This document shows positions 45,716-55,636 of a stretch of 59,220 nt of DNA, piece by piece. Location of the stretch: contig NZ_CM002139.1 in NCBI RefSeq assembly GCF_000454545.1, forward strand, positions 1,636,880 through 1,696,099, given 5' to 3'. This stretch comes from Xanthomonas cassavae CFBP 4642. Its GTDB lineage: Bacteria; Pseudomonadota; Gammaproteobacteria; Xanthomonadales; Xanthomonadaceae. A model generated the notes under the pieces. The model was not told the DNA's origin. It worked only from the letters and a program-made list of their open reading frames with translations, and did no database searches. The translations under genes and the position numbers were made by a program. Each line of letters opens with the position of its first letter. The first letter of the stretch is position 1.

Positions 45716-45733
45716 ATGAAACATTGATGACGG
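45716..45733 (-). promoter_or_regulatory. Weaker PHO-box-like site facing the receptor gene
   Basis: On the minus strand the sequence reads CCGTCATCAATGTTTCAT, matching 14 of 18 positions of CTGTCAT-AAAT-CTGTCAT. No good -10 lies at the expected distance, so its function is uncertain. Confidence 0.35.
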
Positions 45734-45736
45734 CCG

Positions 45737-45770
45737 CTGTCGCAAAACTGTCGTGCTTGACGGCTATACG
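45737..45770 (+). promoter_or_regulatory. PHO box and -10 upstream of the phospholipase C gene
   Basis: CTGTCGCAAAACTGTCGT (45737-45754) is two 7-bp direct repeats separated by four A, matching 14 of 18 positions of the PhoB consensus. TATACG (45765-45770) lies exactly 10 bp after it, the same spacing as in the E. coli phoA promoter. This is a strong sign of PhoB activation under phosphate limitation. Confidence 0.7.
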
Positions 45771-45829
45771 TGTGCGCTGCGCATTGCGACACGCGCTGCA
45801 TCGCCCCCGACTTCGGCAAGGCTTTCGTC

Positions 45830-47917
45830 ATGACGTCATCTTCTTCGCGCCGCGACTTCCTCAAGCGGGTTGCCGCACTTACCGCCGCCGGAGCCTTGCC
45901 GTCATCGATCGGCCGCGCGCTGGCGTTGCCGGCCAATGCGCGCACCGGCACGCTGCGCGACATCGAGCATGTGGTGATCCTGATGCAGGAAAACCGCTCG
46001 TTCGATCATTACTTCGGCGCGCTGCGCGGCGTGCGCGGCTTCGGCGACCCGCACGCGCTGCAGCTGCGCGACGGCAGCCTGGTCTGGAGCCAGCCAGCCG
46101 CCGATGGGCGCCGGCTGTTGCCGTTTGCGTTCGATTCGCGCAACACCAGCGCGCCGTTGATCAAGAGCCTGGATCATTCCTGGAAGGCCGGCCATGGGCA
46201 GGACCCGGCGCGCTGGGCCGAATACGATGCCTGGGTGGCGTACAAGGGCGAGCTGACGATGGGTTATTTCCAGCGCCAGGACATCCCGTACTACCACGCG
46301 CTCGCCGATGCCTTCACCATCTGCGATGGGTATTTCTGTTCGATGCATGGGCCTACCAATCCCAATCGCATGTATCTGTTCACCGGCACCAGTGGCCTGA
46401 GCGTGGGCGATCTGCGTGCGCAGGTGGCCAGCAATGCCGATGACGGCAACTGGACCGCCGACATGGCGCGCGACAAACCCGGTTACGCGGCGATGGGCTG
46501 GACCACCTATGCGCAGCGGCTGCAGGCGGCAGGCATCGACTGGCGCGTGTACCAGGAATACGACAACTTCGGTTGCAACTCGCTGGCGTATTTTTCCCAT
46601 TACCGTGGGCTCGATCGCGCCGACGAGCGCTATCGCCGCGCGCGTGCCTGCGTGCCCGGGTCCACCGCAGACAACGCGGCCACCACGCAGGCCGATCATC
46701 TGATTGCCGCGATTGCGGCCGACGTGCAAGGCAATCGCCTGCCGCAGGTGTCGTGGATCATTCCACCCACTGCGTACTGCGAACATCCCGAAGCACCGCC
46801 GGCCTACGGCGAGTCGCTGGTGGCGCGGCTGATCGATGCGTTGACCTCCCATCCGCAGGTCTGGGCCAGGACCGCGTTGATCATCAACTACGACGAGAAC
46901 GACGGCTTCTTCGATCATGTGCCGGCGCCGCTGCCGGCGCTGGATGCACGCATGGGGCGCAGCAATGTCGATGTGCGCGGCGAAGCCTATGACGGCGTAC
47001 CGGTGGGTCTGGGCATCCGCGTGCCGATGCTGGTGATCTCGCCGTTTACACGCGGTGGCTGGGTCAATTCGCAGGTGTTCGACCACACCTCGGTGCTGCG
47101 TCTGCTGGAGCGCCGCTTCGGCGTGGCCGAGCCCAACATCAGCGCCTGGCGCCGCGCGGTCAGCGGCGATCTGACCAGCGTGTTCGATTTCCGCAAGCCC
47201 GACGATTCGGCGCTGAGCGCGTTGCCATCGATCGACGACTACCGCGCGCGGACCGCTGCGTTGCGCAACAAACCGTTACCGGTGCCGCCGAGCAACCCCG
47301 GCATGCCAAGGCAGGAGCCGGGCCAACGCCCCGCGCGCGCGTTGCCCTATGCCCTGCAGGTGCACGCGCGCGTGCACGCCGGCAACGCACTGCAGCTGCA
47401 GTTCGTCAACAGCGGCACCGCTGCGGCAGCGTTCAACGTCTACACCCGCACCGCCAGTGGTGGGCCCTGGTACTACACCGTGTTGCCGGGCACGCAGCTC
47501 GACGATGTTCCGGTAGGTGCGCTGCACGAGGGGACGTATGCGCTGCGCGTGCATGGGCCGAATGGGTTCCTGCGCGAGTTCGCCGGCGAGCTGCACCCCG
47601 ATGCGGCACAGCAGGCCAGCCCCTGGGTGGAAGCGCGACAGGACGGCGATGCGCTGGTGCTGGAGATCGGCAACGCCGGCCAACAGGCCTGTGCGCTGCA
47701 ATTGCGTGCGCTGGACCATGGCGGCCCGACGCCGCGGCCGCTGCAACTGGCTGCCGGCCAGCGGCAGAGCATCCGCCTGCCGCTGGCGGCGAGCGATCAC
47801 TGGTACGACCTGGTGATCGAGCAGCCGGGCGCGGCCTTCCGCCGCCGCCTGGCCGGCCACCTGGAAACCGGGCGGCCCAGTCGCAGCGATCCCAGCTTCG
47901 GGCGCGCCTGGGCCTGA
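45830..47917 (+). CDS. Phosphocholine-type phospholipase C (Tat-exported)
   Basis: 695 residues. The Tat signal SRRDFLK at 6-12 is followed by a hydrophobic stretch. The phosphoesterase domain has QENRSFDHYFG (53-63) and DENDGFFDHVPAP with metal-binding residues. Two repeated bacterial PLC C-terminal (DUF756-type) domains occupy about 490-690. It cleaves phospholipid headgroups to release phosphocholine or similar. The family includes PlcH and PlcN of Pseudomonas; no PlcR partner is seen here. The PHO box upstream fits phosphate scavenging. Confidence 0.93.
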   Translation: MTSSSSRRDFLKRVAALTAAGALPSSIGRALALPANARTGTLRDIEHVVILMQENRSFDHYFGALRGVRGFGDPHALQLRDGSLVWSQPAADGRRLLPFAFDSRNTSAPLIKSLDHSWKAGHGQDPARWAEYDAWVAYKGELTMGYFQRQDIPYYHALADAFTICDGYFCSMHGPTNPNRMYLFTGTSGLSVGDLRAQVASNADDGNWTADMARDKPGYAAMGWTTYAQRLQAAGIDWRVYQEYDNFGCNSLAYFSHYRGLDRADERYRRARACVPGSTADNAATTQADHLIAAIAADVQGNRLPQVSWIIPPTAYCEHPEAPPAYGESLVARLIDALTSHPQVWARTALIINYDENDGFFDHVPAPLPALDARMGRSNVDVRGEAYDGVPVGLGIRVPMLVISPFTRGGWVNSQVFDHTSVLRLLERRFGVAEPNISAWRRAVSGDLTSVFDFRKPDDSALSALPSIDDYRARTAALRNKPLPVPPSNPGMPRQEPGQRPARALPYALQVHARVHAGNALQLQFVNSGTAAAAFNVYTRTASGGPWYYTVLPGTQLDDVPVGALHEGTYALRVHGPNGFLREFAGELHPDAAQQASPWVEARQDGDALVLEIGNAGQQACALQLRALDHGGPTPRPLQLAAGQRQSIRLPLAASDHWYDLVIEQPGAAFRRRLAGHLETGRPSRSDPSFGRAWA

Positions 47918-47994
47918 TGACCCAGGCCGGCCAGCTGCGCATGAAGTGGTCTGGCGCGGTTGCGAGGCAGCGCATCCCTGCCACTGGTCGTGCG

Positions 47995-48560
47995 TTCGGC
48001 TGCAATCGTCGGCGGCGACGTCGACTACTGGATGTGGCCGCGCCACACCGGCGATTTCTCGTTCTACCGCGCCTATGTCGGCAAGGACGGCAAGCCGGCC
48101 GCTTACGCAAAAGACAACGTGCCTTACCAGCCCAGGCATTTCCTCAAGGGGATCGGCGCGCAGGCGCAGAAGCAGGCCGGTGAACCCGCCGTGCCGACCT
48201 GGGCCAAGCGGTAGGGCGCCAGCGGCCGCGCCGCGCTCAGGGCCCACGACACCCTGGTCACGCTGGTCAAGCGCGACCAGGCCACCCAGCACCGCGACTT
48301 CGTGCTGCGCCAGTTCGAGACCACCGGCACGGTGGGCGCGGCGGTCACGCTGTACCGGTTGGCCCTGGAGCGCGCCAAGCCCAATGCCGAGCGCGAATCG
48401 GGGTGTCAGGAGCGCGACCTGCCGGCCATCGAAGGCACGATGAAGCAGATGGAGCGCCGCTACGTGCCGGCCATGGACCGGCAGCTGCAGTGCTACTGGC
48501 TCAGCCAGTACATCGCGCTGCCTGCGGTTATGATGCGGTCCGGTTTCGCTGCCGCGAGCC
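47995..48560 (+). pseudogene. Decayed S46-family dipeptidyl-peptidase fragment
   Basis: One frame encodes GGDVDYWMWPRHTGDFSFYR and then KDGKPAAYAKDNVPYQPRHFLKG, diagnostic of S46 peptidases (DPP7/DPP11). An in-frame TAG stands at 48212-48214. The same frame then continues with LRQFETTGTVGAAVTLYRLALERAK and QERDLPAIEGTMKQMERRYVPAMDR, which fit the helical region of the family. The N-terminal catalytic part, the internal stretch between the two blocks and the C-terminus with the nucleophile serine are missing. It is a relic. Confidence 0.8.
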
Positions 48561-48588
48561 GGCCCCTCCCCCAAGGAACTCTCAGCGC

Positions 48589-49233
48589 ATGCGCATCCTG
48601 CTTGCTCGTCACGGCGAGACGCCGTGGAACGCCGAAGGCCGTTACCAGGGCCAGATCGATATTCCGCTGTCGCCGGTCGGCGAAGGCCAGGCGCGCGCAT
48701 TGGGCGAACGGCTGCAGGCCTTGCAGATCACCCGCGCGGTCGCCTCGCCGCTGTCGCGCGCGCAGGCCACTGCCAAGGCTGCCCTGGGAGCGTCGCGCCT
48801 ATCGCTGCTGCAGACCGATGCCGACCTGCAGGAAATCGCGCACGGCGAATGGGAAGGGTTGCTTGCAAGCGAAATCAACGACAAGGACCCGGCACGCCTG
48901 CGCGCATGGCGCGAGGAACCCGATACCGTGCTGATGCCCGGCGGCGAATCGCTGCGCCAGGTGCTGGACCGCAGCTGGCGCGGCCTGGCGCGCGCCGCCG
49001 ACGGACTGGTCGCCGACGACACCCTGCTGGTGGTTGCGCATGATGCGGTCAATCGCGTGATCCTGTGCAAGATCCTGGGCCTGCCGTTGTCCAGGCTATG
49101 GAGCTTCTGCCAGGCCCCGACCACGCTGAACCTGCTCGAAGGCGATGACGTCGAGCACCTGGAAGTGGTGCGCCTCAACGACTGTGCGCACCACACACCG
49201 TTCTTTGGTGAGGCCAAGCATCGGGCGCTATAA
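48589..49233 (+). CDS. Histidine phosphatase family protein (phosphoglycerate mutase-like)
   Basis: 214 residues. The phosphohistidine motif is LLARHGETPWNAEGRYQG near residue 5. GGESLRQVLDRSW and VVAHDAVNRVILCKILGLP supply the second histidine. It resembles CobC/GpmB-type phosphatases; the substrate is unknown. No cobalamin genes are near. AAGGA precedes the ATG. The upstream pseudogene frame runs across its start without similarity. Confidence 0.85.
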   Translation: MRILLARHGETPWNAEGRYQGQIDIPLSPVGEGQARALGERLQALQITRAVASPLSRAQATAKAALGASRLSLLQTDADLQEIAHGEWEGLLASEINDKDPARLRAWREEPDTVLMPGGESLRQVLDRSWRGLARAADGLVADDTLLVVAHDAVNRVILCKILGLPLSRLWSFCQAPTTLNLLEGDDVEHLEVVRLNDCAHHTPFFGEAKHRAL

Positions 49234-49706
49234 GAGCAGCTAGCAAAACGACTGCGCGGCTGCCAGGCGGGCGCCGCCGGTGCTCGAATCGGCATGTACC
49301 ACGCGTGCACGCCCGTTCCTCCGCGGCGTACACACCTGACGACCGCCCGCTACGTGTTGATAGCCGCTCGAAGGCGATCTGACGGGTAGCGCGTCCGGCA
49401 GGACGCAACCGCGATGGGTGCTAAGTCACGGCGTTGAGAGGGCTCGGTCTCCGGCCCAGCATTGAAGGCGTCAGCGCACCGGCAACCGGCGATGCCATCG
49501 GATGGAATTCAAAAGTCTGCCGATCTTCCTGACATTGCGTGCGTGCCAGATATTAGTTCTCTCTGCCGACAGACGCGTCAATCGAAATGGATTGCATCGT
49601 CGGCGCCACATGACTCCGATGCAGTAACTGCTGTGATGATTCAAAGACCACAGCGGCATCGCAAGCGCGATAATGCGCGGCGCGACGCACGACATCAGGT
49701 AACCCC
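49234..49706. other. 473-bp region upstream of folC without a supported gene
   Basis: GATAAT at 49669-49674 could be the -10 for folC, but no -35 fits at 16-18 bp. The stretch 49490-49650 is less GC-rich than the neighbours. I see no RNA gene or repeat. Confidence 0.45.
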
Positions 49707-51005
49707 GTGAACACTCCCACCACACTCTCCGACTGGCTCGCCTACATCGAGCAGCAACACCCCAGCAGTATCGCAATGGGGTTGGAGCGCGTGCGCGAGG
49801 TGGCTGCGCGTCTGCAGATCGAAGCGCCAGCCAAGCACGTCATCGTCGTGGGCGGCACCAACGGCAAGGGCTCGACGGTGGCCTTCATCGAGGCGATCGG
49901 GCGTGCTGCCGGGTGGAGGGTGGGCGCCTACACCTCGCCGCATCTGCTGCGTTACAACGAGCGTGTGCGTATCGATGGCGAAGAGGCCGGCGATGCACCG
50001 CTGACGACTGCTTTTGCCGCAGTCGAAGCGGCGCGTGGCGACACCGCGCTGACCTACTTCGAATTCGGCACGTTGGCGGCCTTGTGGCTGTTCCAGGGCG
50101 CCGCACTGGATCTGGCGGTGCTGGAAATCGGCCTGGGTGGACGGCTGGATGCGGTCAATATCGTCGACTCGGACGTCGCCGTGATCACCACGGTCGATAT
50201 CGACCACACCGACTGGCTGGGCGGGGACCGCGAGGCGATCGGTGCCGAGAAGGCCGGCATCATCCGCGCGTGGAAGCCGGTGGTGCTGGGCGAGATCGAC
50301 CCGCCGTCGAGCGTGCTGCGCCGCGCCTACCAGCTGGGTGCCAATGCGATCCGCGCCGGCAGCGATTATTTCTTCGAGCCGATCGACGCAGGGCAGGGTG
50401 AGACCCCGCAAGCCGACGTGCCGCATTGGCGCTGGCACGATGTGGCAGTGACGCTGCAATTGCCGATGCCGGTACTGCACGCGCCGGTGCAGCTGGCCAA
50501 CGCCGCTGCCGCGATCGCCGCATTGCAGGCATTGCCGGTGGAAGTGCCCGACGCAGCCTGGGCGCAGGGTATCGGCAACGCGCAAGTGGCCGGGCGACTG
50601 CAGCGGCTTGAGGTCGATGGCGTGCAGGTATTGCTGGATGTCGGACACAACCCGCAGGCCGCGCGCGCGCTGGCCGCCGCGCTCGGTACGCAGGCGCATG
50701 CCGGCAGCACCTATGCGATCTACGCCGCACTGGCCGACAAGGATGTGCGGGGCGTGGTGCAGGCAGTAGCTGGGCAGATCGACCATTGGGCGCTGGCGGG
50801 GCTTGAAGGCGCGCGCGGCCAATCGGCGCAGGCGTTGCAGGCCCGTCTGCAAGGCAGTGCCGCCGCGCAGGCGCCGTGTCATCGCGATGTTGCCGTCGCA
50901 GTGCGCGCGGTCCTGGACACGGCCAGCCCCGGCGACCGCGTGCTGGTCTTCGGCTCGTTTCACACCGTGGCCGACGCGCTTGACGCACTTCATTCAGCCC
51001 GCTGA
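49707..51005 (+). CDS. folC: Bifunctional folylpolyglutamate synthase / dihydrofolate synthase
   Basis: 432 residues of the Mur ligase-like family. The P-loop VVGGTNGKGST is at 47-57. The LEIGLGGRLDAVNIVDSDV segment and DVGHNPQAARAL follow. It adds glutamate to dihydropteroate and folates. The start is GTG at 49707. It begins the folC-dedD-cvpA-purF cluster, also conserved in E. coli. Confidence 0.96.
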   Translation: MNTPTTLSDWLAYIEQQHPSSIAMGLERVREVAARLQIEAPAKHVIVVGGTNGKGSTVAFIEAIGRAAGWRVGAYTSPHLLRYNERVRIDGEEAGDAPLTTAFAAVEAARGDTALTYFEFGTLAALWLFQGAALDLAVLEIGLGGRLDAVNIVDSDVAVITTVDIDHTDWLGGDREAIGAEKAGIIRAWKPVVLGEIDPPSSVLRRAYQLGANAIRAGSDYFFEPIDAGQGETPQADVPHWRWHDVAVTLQLPMPVLHAPVQLANAAAAIAALQALPVEVPDAAWAQGIGNAQVAGRLQRLEVDGVQVLLDVGHNPQAARALAAALGTQAHAGSTYAIYAALADKDVRGVVQAVAGQIDHWALAGLEGARGQSAQALQARLQGSAAAQAPCHRDVAVAVRAVLDTASPGDRVLVFGSFHTVADALDALHSAR

Positions 51006-51073
51006 GGTCGTCGGGGTGGCGCCGGCCTTATAATCGCCGCGGCACCCCGCCACGCCGCCTCTAGCTCTCTTCT

Positions 51074-52156
51074 GTGGACACTGCTCTGAAACAGCGATTG
51101 ATTGGCGCCATCGTTCTGGTGGCGCTCGCCGTGATCTTCCTGCCGATGCTGGTCAAGGGCCCTGCGCCGTCCAGCGGCGTGGCCGATGTGCCGCTCGAGG
51201 CGCCTGCCGCGCCCGGCAAGGGCGAATTCGAAACCCGTGAGTTGCCGCTGGTGACGCCGGGCAATGCCCCGGCCGGTGGCGCGCTGGGCATGGCCGGTGC
51301 CCCCGGCGCCCCGGCAACGGTGCAGGACAACCCCGACGCCGCCGATCTGGCCGCGCCCTCCAGCGCCCCGTCCGCGCCGGACGTGGCGGCCGGCAACTAC
51401 GCGGTCAACTTCGGCGCCTACGCCACCAGCGCCGATGCCGATGCGGTGATCGCCCGGCTCAAGCAGGCGCAGTTGCCTGGTTTCAGCGAAAAGACCCAGA
51501 TCAGCGGTCGTCCGGCCTGGCGCGTGCGCGTAGGCCCGTATGCCGATCAGGCCCAGGCCGAATCGGCCCGGTTGCAGGCGGTGAAGGTCCGCAGCGACGT
51601 CAACGCCCAGGTGGTGACGCTGGATGCGAGCGCCAGCGCTCCGCCGCCGGTGGCAACCCCGACCCCGGCACCGGCGCCCAAGCCGGCCAGCAGCACCACC
51701 GCCACTGCCGCTGGCACGCCTGCCGCCACCAGGACCGAAAGCCTGCCGCCGGAGCCGGCCAAGCCGGTTGCCGCCGCGCCCAAGTCGGCCGAGGCGCCGA
51801 AGCCGGCACCGGCCAAGACCGAGGTCGCCAGGACCCCGGCAACGCCGGAGCCCGCCAAGCCCGAAATGGCCAAGCCGGCTGCGCCTGCCCCCACGGCCCC
51901 GGCAGCGCCGGCTGCCAGCGGCATCGGGTTTGCGGTACAGCTGGGTGCCTTCGGCCGCGCCGAAGACGCCAATGCGCTGCGCGACCGCGTGCGCGCCGCC
52001 GGCTTCAGCGCATTCGTCGAACAGGTCCGCACCGACAAGGGCGCACTCAATCGTGTGCGTGTCGGCCCGGTCGCCAATCGCAGCGATGCCGAACAGTTGC
52101 GTGCCCAGGTGGCAGCCAAGGTCGGTATCTCCGGCATGGTGCGTCCGCATCCGTAA
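51074..52156 (+). CDS. dedD: DedD-like SPOR-domain cell-division protein
   Basis: 360 residues with a GTG start. A single membrane helix lies at about 8-26 (LIGAIVLVALAVIFLPML). A first SPOR domain (AGNYAVNFGAYATSADADAV) is at about 112-190. A long Pro/Ala/Lys-rich linker follows. A second SPOR domain (GIGFAVQLGAFGRAEDANAL) is at about 279-358. SPOR domains bind denuded septal glycan. E. coli DedD is 220 residues with one SPOR domain, so the duplication is notable. Its place between folC and cvpA supports the name. Confidence 0.88.
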   Translation: MDTALKQRLIGAIVLVALAVIFLPMLVKGPAPSSGVADVPLEAPAAPGKGEFETRELPLVTPGNAPAGGALGMAGAPGAPATVQDNPDAADLAAPSSAPSAPDVAAGNYAVNFGAYATSADADAVIARLKQAQLPGFSEKTQISGRPAWRVRVGPYADQAQAESARLQAVKVRSDVNAQVVTLDASASAPPPVATPTPAPAPKPASSTTATAAGTPAATRTESLPPEPAKPVAAAPKSAEAPKPAPAKTEVARTPATPEPAKPEMAKPAAPAPTAPAAPAASGIGFAVQLGAFGRAEDANALRDRVRAAGFSAFVEQVRTDKGALNRVRVGPVANRSDAEQLRAQVAAKVGISGMVRPHP

Positions 52157-52369
52157 TCGCCGTGCCGGCCGCAAGCAAACGCGGCCGCCGCGCAGGTGGC
52201 AGCCGCTCGTACACTGCACTGTCGGCGGACCGTCACGTGTCTGCTCACTGCCTGCACTGCGCGCCTGCAGCTGCTGGATGTTCGAACGCCTCGCACCCAT
52301 GGAGGGGAGGGCAGTGACGACCGAGCCCAATTGCATTCACGGCGCGCGCGCCACGCGGAGAGGTTGCCC

Positions 52370-53119
52370 ATGATCGACATGGTGCTGGGCGTCATTATTC
52401 TGGTGTCGGCCCTGTTGGGCTTGTTGCGCGGCTTTGTCGCCATCGTGGTGGGCACGTTGTCGTGGTTGCTGGCCGGCTGGGCTACCTTCCTGTTCGGCGG
52501 CGCGGCCGCGCGCTGGCTGGCCGATGGCAGGCACCCGTCTGCGACCGAATCGTTCGGCGGCTACGCCATGGTGTTCGTCGGTGTGCTGATCAGCGTGGCA
52601 GTGATTGGCATGGTGATCCGCGCGGGCGTGGATGCGATCAAGCTCGGCGGCACCGATCGCATGCTCGGGTTCGGGCTGGGCGCGGTGCGCGGCGCATTCC
52701 TGGCCAGCGTGCTGGTGCTGCTGATGGGGTTCACCCCGTTGCCGCGCGAGGCGGCATGGCGGCAGTCGGTGCTGTTGCCGGTACTGCAGCCCGGTGCGGG
52801 CTGGATGCGGGCGCAACTGCCGGCGTGGCGGATGCCGTCGATGGAGATGCCATCGATGGAACTCGGCAACCTGCCAACGGAGTTGGGGAAGTTGCCCCCG
52901 GCAGGCGATAATGCGGACCTGGGCAAGGCGCTTGCGGGCTCCGGGCTGAGCGACACCATCACGCGTGCCCTTGGCAAGCAACCCGGCAAGGCCGCCAGCG
53001 ACGGACGCGATCCGGCGCAGGCGATGCCGGCCAATATCGATCCGGCGCAGGTTCGCGGCGGAGAAAGCGACCCCGCGCGGGTCGAGTCCCATGGCCAGGC
53101 ACGGCCACCTTCACAGTAA
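52370..53119 (+). CDS. cvpA: CvpA family membrane protein
   Basis: 249 residues. The CvpA fold has MIDMVLGVIILVSALLGLLRGFVAIVVGTLSWLLAGWATF at the N-terminus and four hydrophobic segments up to about residue 125. The C-terminal 120 residues are soluble and low complexity, longer than E. coli CvpA (162). Family roles include colicin V production and envelope homeostasis. The ATG at 52370 gives the family N-terminus. purF follows after 30 bp. Confidence 0.9.
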   Translation: MIDMVLGVIILVSALLGLLRGFVAIVVGTLSWLLAGWATFLFGGAAARWLADGRHPSATESFGGYAMVFVGVLISVAVIGMVIRAGVDAIKLGGTDRMLGFGLGAVRGAFLASVLVLLMGFTPLPREAAWRQSVLLPVLQPGAGWMRAQLPAWRMPSMEMPSMELGNLPTELGKLPPAGDNADLGKALAGSGLSDTITRALGKQPGKAASDGRDPAQAMPANIDPAQVRGGESDPARVESHGQARPPSQ

Positions 53120-53149
53120 CGGCGCAAGCCGAAGCGGAGAACACGCACC

Positions 53150-54616
53150 ATGTGTGGCATCGTCGGTATTGTCGGCAACCAGAGCGTCGCCGGGCAGCTG
53201 TATGACGGCCTGACCGTCCTGCAGCATCGTGGGCAGGACGCCGCAGGCATCGCCACCGCCGACGGCACGCGTCTACGCGTGCAGAAGGCCAACGGCCTGG
53301 TGCGCGATGTCTTCGACGAAAAGAAGATGGCGGTGCTTGAGGGCCGTGTCGGCATCGCACACTGCCGCTACCCGACCGCCGGGTCGGAAGGCATGGACGA
53401 AGCGCAGCCGTTCTACGTCAATTCGCCGTACGGCATCGCGCTGGCGCACAATGGCAACCTGATCAACACCGAGGCGCTGCGCCAGCAGGTGTTCGAAGCC
53501 GACCGCCGCAACATCAACACCGATTCGGACAGCGAAGTGCTGCTGAACGTGTTCGCCTACGAGCTGGACGCGCAGCGCATGCTCACCCCCGAAGCGGCGA
53601 TTCGCGCGGTGGCTGGCGTGCACCGCCGCTGCAAGGGCGGCTATGCGGTGGTCAGCGTGGTGCTGGGCCTGGGCCTGGTGGCGTTCCGCGACCCGCACGG
53701 CATCCGCCCGCTGGTGCTGGGCAAGCGCGAACACGCCGAAGGCACCGAATACATCGTGTCCTCCGAATCGGCAGCGCTGGATATCCTCGGCTACCAGCGC
53801 GTGCGCGATGTGCGCCCGGGCGAAGCGCTGGTGATCACCGCGCGCGGCGAGCTGTTCTCGGAAGTGTGCGCCGCACCGACCGACCATGCGCCGTGCATTT
53901 TCGAGTACGTGTACTTCGCGCGTCCCGATTCGATGATCGACAACATCTCGGTGCACAAGGCGCGCATGCGCATGGGCCTGAAGCTGGGCGAAAAGATCCT
54001 GCGCCTGCGCCCGGACCATGACATCGACACCATCATCCCGATCCCGGACACCTCGCGCGATGTGGCGCTGGAAATGTCCAACGTGCTCGGCGTGAAATAC
54101 CGCGAGGGCTTCGTCAAGAATCGCTATGTGGGCCGCACCTTCATCATGCCGGGGCAGGGCGAACGGCAGAAATCGGTACGCCGCAAGCTCAATCCGATCC
54201 ACCTGGAATTCCGCAACCGCGTGGTGCTGCTGGTGGACGATTCCATCGTGCGCGGCACCACCAGCCGGCAGATCGTGCAGATGGCGCGCGATGCCGGTGC
54301 GCGCAAGGTGTACCTGGCCTCGGCCGCGCCGCCGGTGCGTTACCCCAACATCTACGGCATCGACATGCCGGCGGCCGAAGAGCTCATCGCGCATGGCCGC
54401 AGCGAGCTGGAAATCCAGGAGTTTCTGGGCTGCGACTGGCTGATCTACCAGGATCTGGAAGACCTGGAAGTGGCGGTGCGCGAGGGCAACCCGGACATCA
54501 AGCAGTTCGATTCCTCGTGCTTCAACGGCGAATACATCACCGGCATCGAGCCAGGGTATTTCGAACGCATCCAGCAGCTGCGCTCGGACGATGCCAAGAA
54601 GCGTCGCCGCGCCTGA
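53150..54616 (+). CDS. purF: Amidophosphoribosyltransferase
   Basis: 488 residues, the first committed enzyme of purine synthesis, which makes phosphoribosylamine from PRPP and glutamine. MCGIVGIVG exposes Cys as the N-terminal nucleophile after Met removal. The PRPP loop [18 protein letters not shown] is at about 359-376. The C-terminal ending is basic. It closes the folC-dedD-cvpA-purF cluster. Confidence 0.97.
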   Translation: MCGIVGIVGNQSVAGQLYDGLTVLQHRGQDAAGIATADGTRLRVQKANGLVRDVFDEKKMAVLEGRVGIAHCRYPTAGSEGMDEAQPFYVNSPYGIALAHNGNLINTEALRQQVFEADRRNINTDSDSEVLLNVFAYELDAQRMLTPEAAIRAVAGVHRRCKGGYAVVSVVLGLGLVAFRDPHGIRPLVLGKREHAEGTEYIVSSESAALDILGYQRVRDVRPGEALVITARGELFSEVCAAPTDHAPCIFEYVYFARPDSMIDNISVHKARMRMGLKLGEKILRLRPDHDIDTIIPIPDTSRDVALEMSNVLGVKYREGFVKNRYVGRTFIMPGQGERQKSVRRKLNPIHLEFRNRVVLLVDDSIVRGTTSRQIVQMARDAGARKVYLASAAPPVRYPNIYGIDMPAAEELIAHGRSELEIQEFLGCDWLIYQDLEDLEVAVREGNPDIKQFDSSCFNGEYITGIEPGYFERIQQLRSDDAKKRRRA

Positions 54617-54769
54617 GTCACCGAACCAGGGCGGCCAATTGGCCGCGCTGGTTGGCGTGCGGAGAGTGTCGGCGGGGTGCGGCAAACAAAACGCTGCAGC
54701 CATCGACACGCTCGATGAAGCGCGCCTGCGCAACGGGCAGCTACCTACGCGCGAACAAGTGCCAGCGCA

Positions 54770-55636
54770 ATGCGTTTTTGCAGCGTGTCAGTGCCCCGTG
54801 CGGCCAACGGAGTGAGCAGCGATCCGTTCGCAAGCGCGGATCTGTTCGACGCCGCGCGCCTGTGCCTGGACCAGGCCGACCCGCGACAGAAAGTCGCGCT
54901 GACTCAGCACTACGCAGCCGCCTTTCGCGAAGGCGTCTTGACGCTCGATCCGGCGGCGTCTGCGCCTGCGCCGATCGGTATGCCAGGCCGTCCGGCAACG
55001 CCACTGCTGGTGCATCCGCGCGACTTGCCGCGCCGTGGACTGGGCACGCCGGAAGGGCGCGCTGCGTTTATTCACGCCATTGCGCACATCGAACTCAACG
55101 CCATCGATCTGGCCTGGGATGCGGTGTATCGCTTTCGCGGGCTTCCTGCGGCGTTCTATGCCGATTGGGTCGCGGTAGCTGATGACGAGTCGCGCCACTT
55201 CATGCTGCTGCGCGCACGATTGCAGGCGCACGACCACGACTACGGCGATTTCGCCGCGCATAACGGGTTGTGGGAAATGTGCGAGAAGACTGCACACGAT
55301 GGCCTGGCGCGCATGGCCCTGGTGCCGCGGGTGCTCGAAGCGCGCGGCCTGGACGTGACACCGGCGATGATCGTCAAACTTCGTTCGCTCGGCGACGCTG
55401 CCACTGCCGAGGTGCTCGAAACCATTCTGCGCGAAGAGGTGGCGCACGTGGCCGCCGGCTCGCGTTGGTACCGCTGGTATTGCGAGCAGGCCGGCGTCGA
55501 GCCGCGCGCACGCTTCAAGGCTCTGCTGCGCGAATACGCTGGCGGGTATCTGCATGGGCCGTTCAATCTGCAGGCGCGCCTGCTTGCCGGTTTCGACGAG
55601 GACGAGCTAGCCGACTTGGTGGAGCAGGCTGGCTGA
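54770..55636 (+). CDS. DUF455 ferritin-like protein
   Basis: 288 residues. Metal-binding ferritin-like motifs are IAHIELNAIDLAWD, DDESRHFMLLRARL, EKTAHDGLARM and REEVAHVAAGSRW, giving four helices with Glu and His ligands as in DUF455. The start is uncertain because the first 15 residues do not resemble the family; GTG at 54812 is an alternative. The function is unknown, possibly a di-iron oxygenase. It is in the same direction as purF, with a 153-bp gap. Confidence 0.82.
   Translation: MRFCSVSVPRAANGVSSDPFASADLFDAARLCLDQADPRQKVALTQHYAAAFREGVLTLDPAASAPAPIGMPGRPATPLLVHPRDLPRRGLGTPEGRAAFIHAIAHIELNAIDLAWDAVYRFRGLPAAFYADWVAVADDESRHFMLLRARLQAHDHDYGDFAAHNGLWEMCEKTAHDGLARMALVPRVLEARGLDVTPAMIVKLRSLGDAATAEVLETILREEVAHVAAGSRWYRWYCEQAGVEPRARFKALLREYAGGYLHGPFNLQARLLAGFDEDELADLVEQAG

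Noticed and set aside
45825..45849. TTCGT-N15-TTCGC, resembling a HrpX PIP box
   Set aside because: It spans the phospholipase C start codon at 45830, so it cannot act as an upstream promoter element. The PHO box is a better explanation of control.
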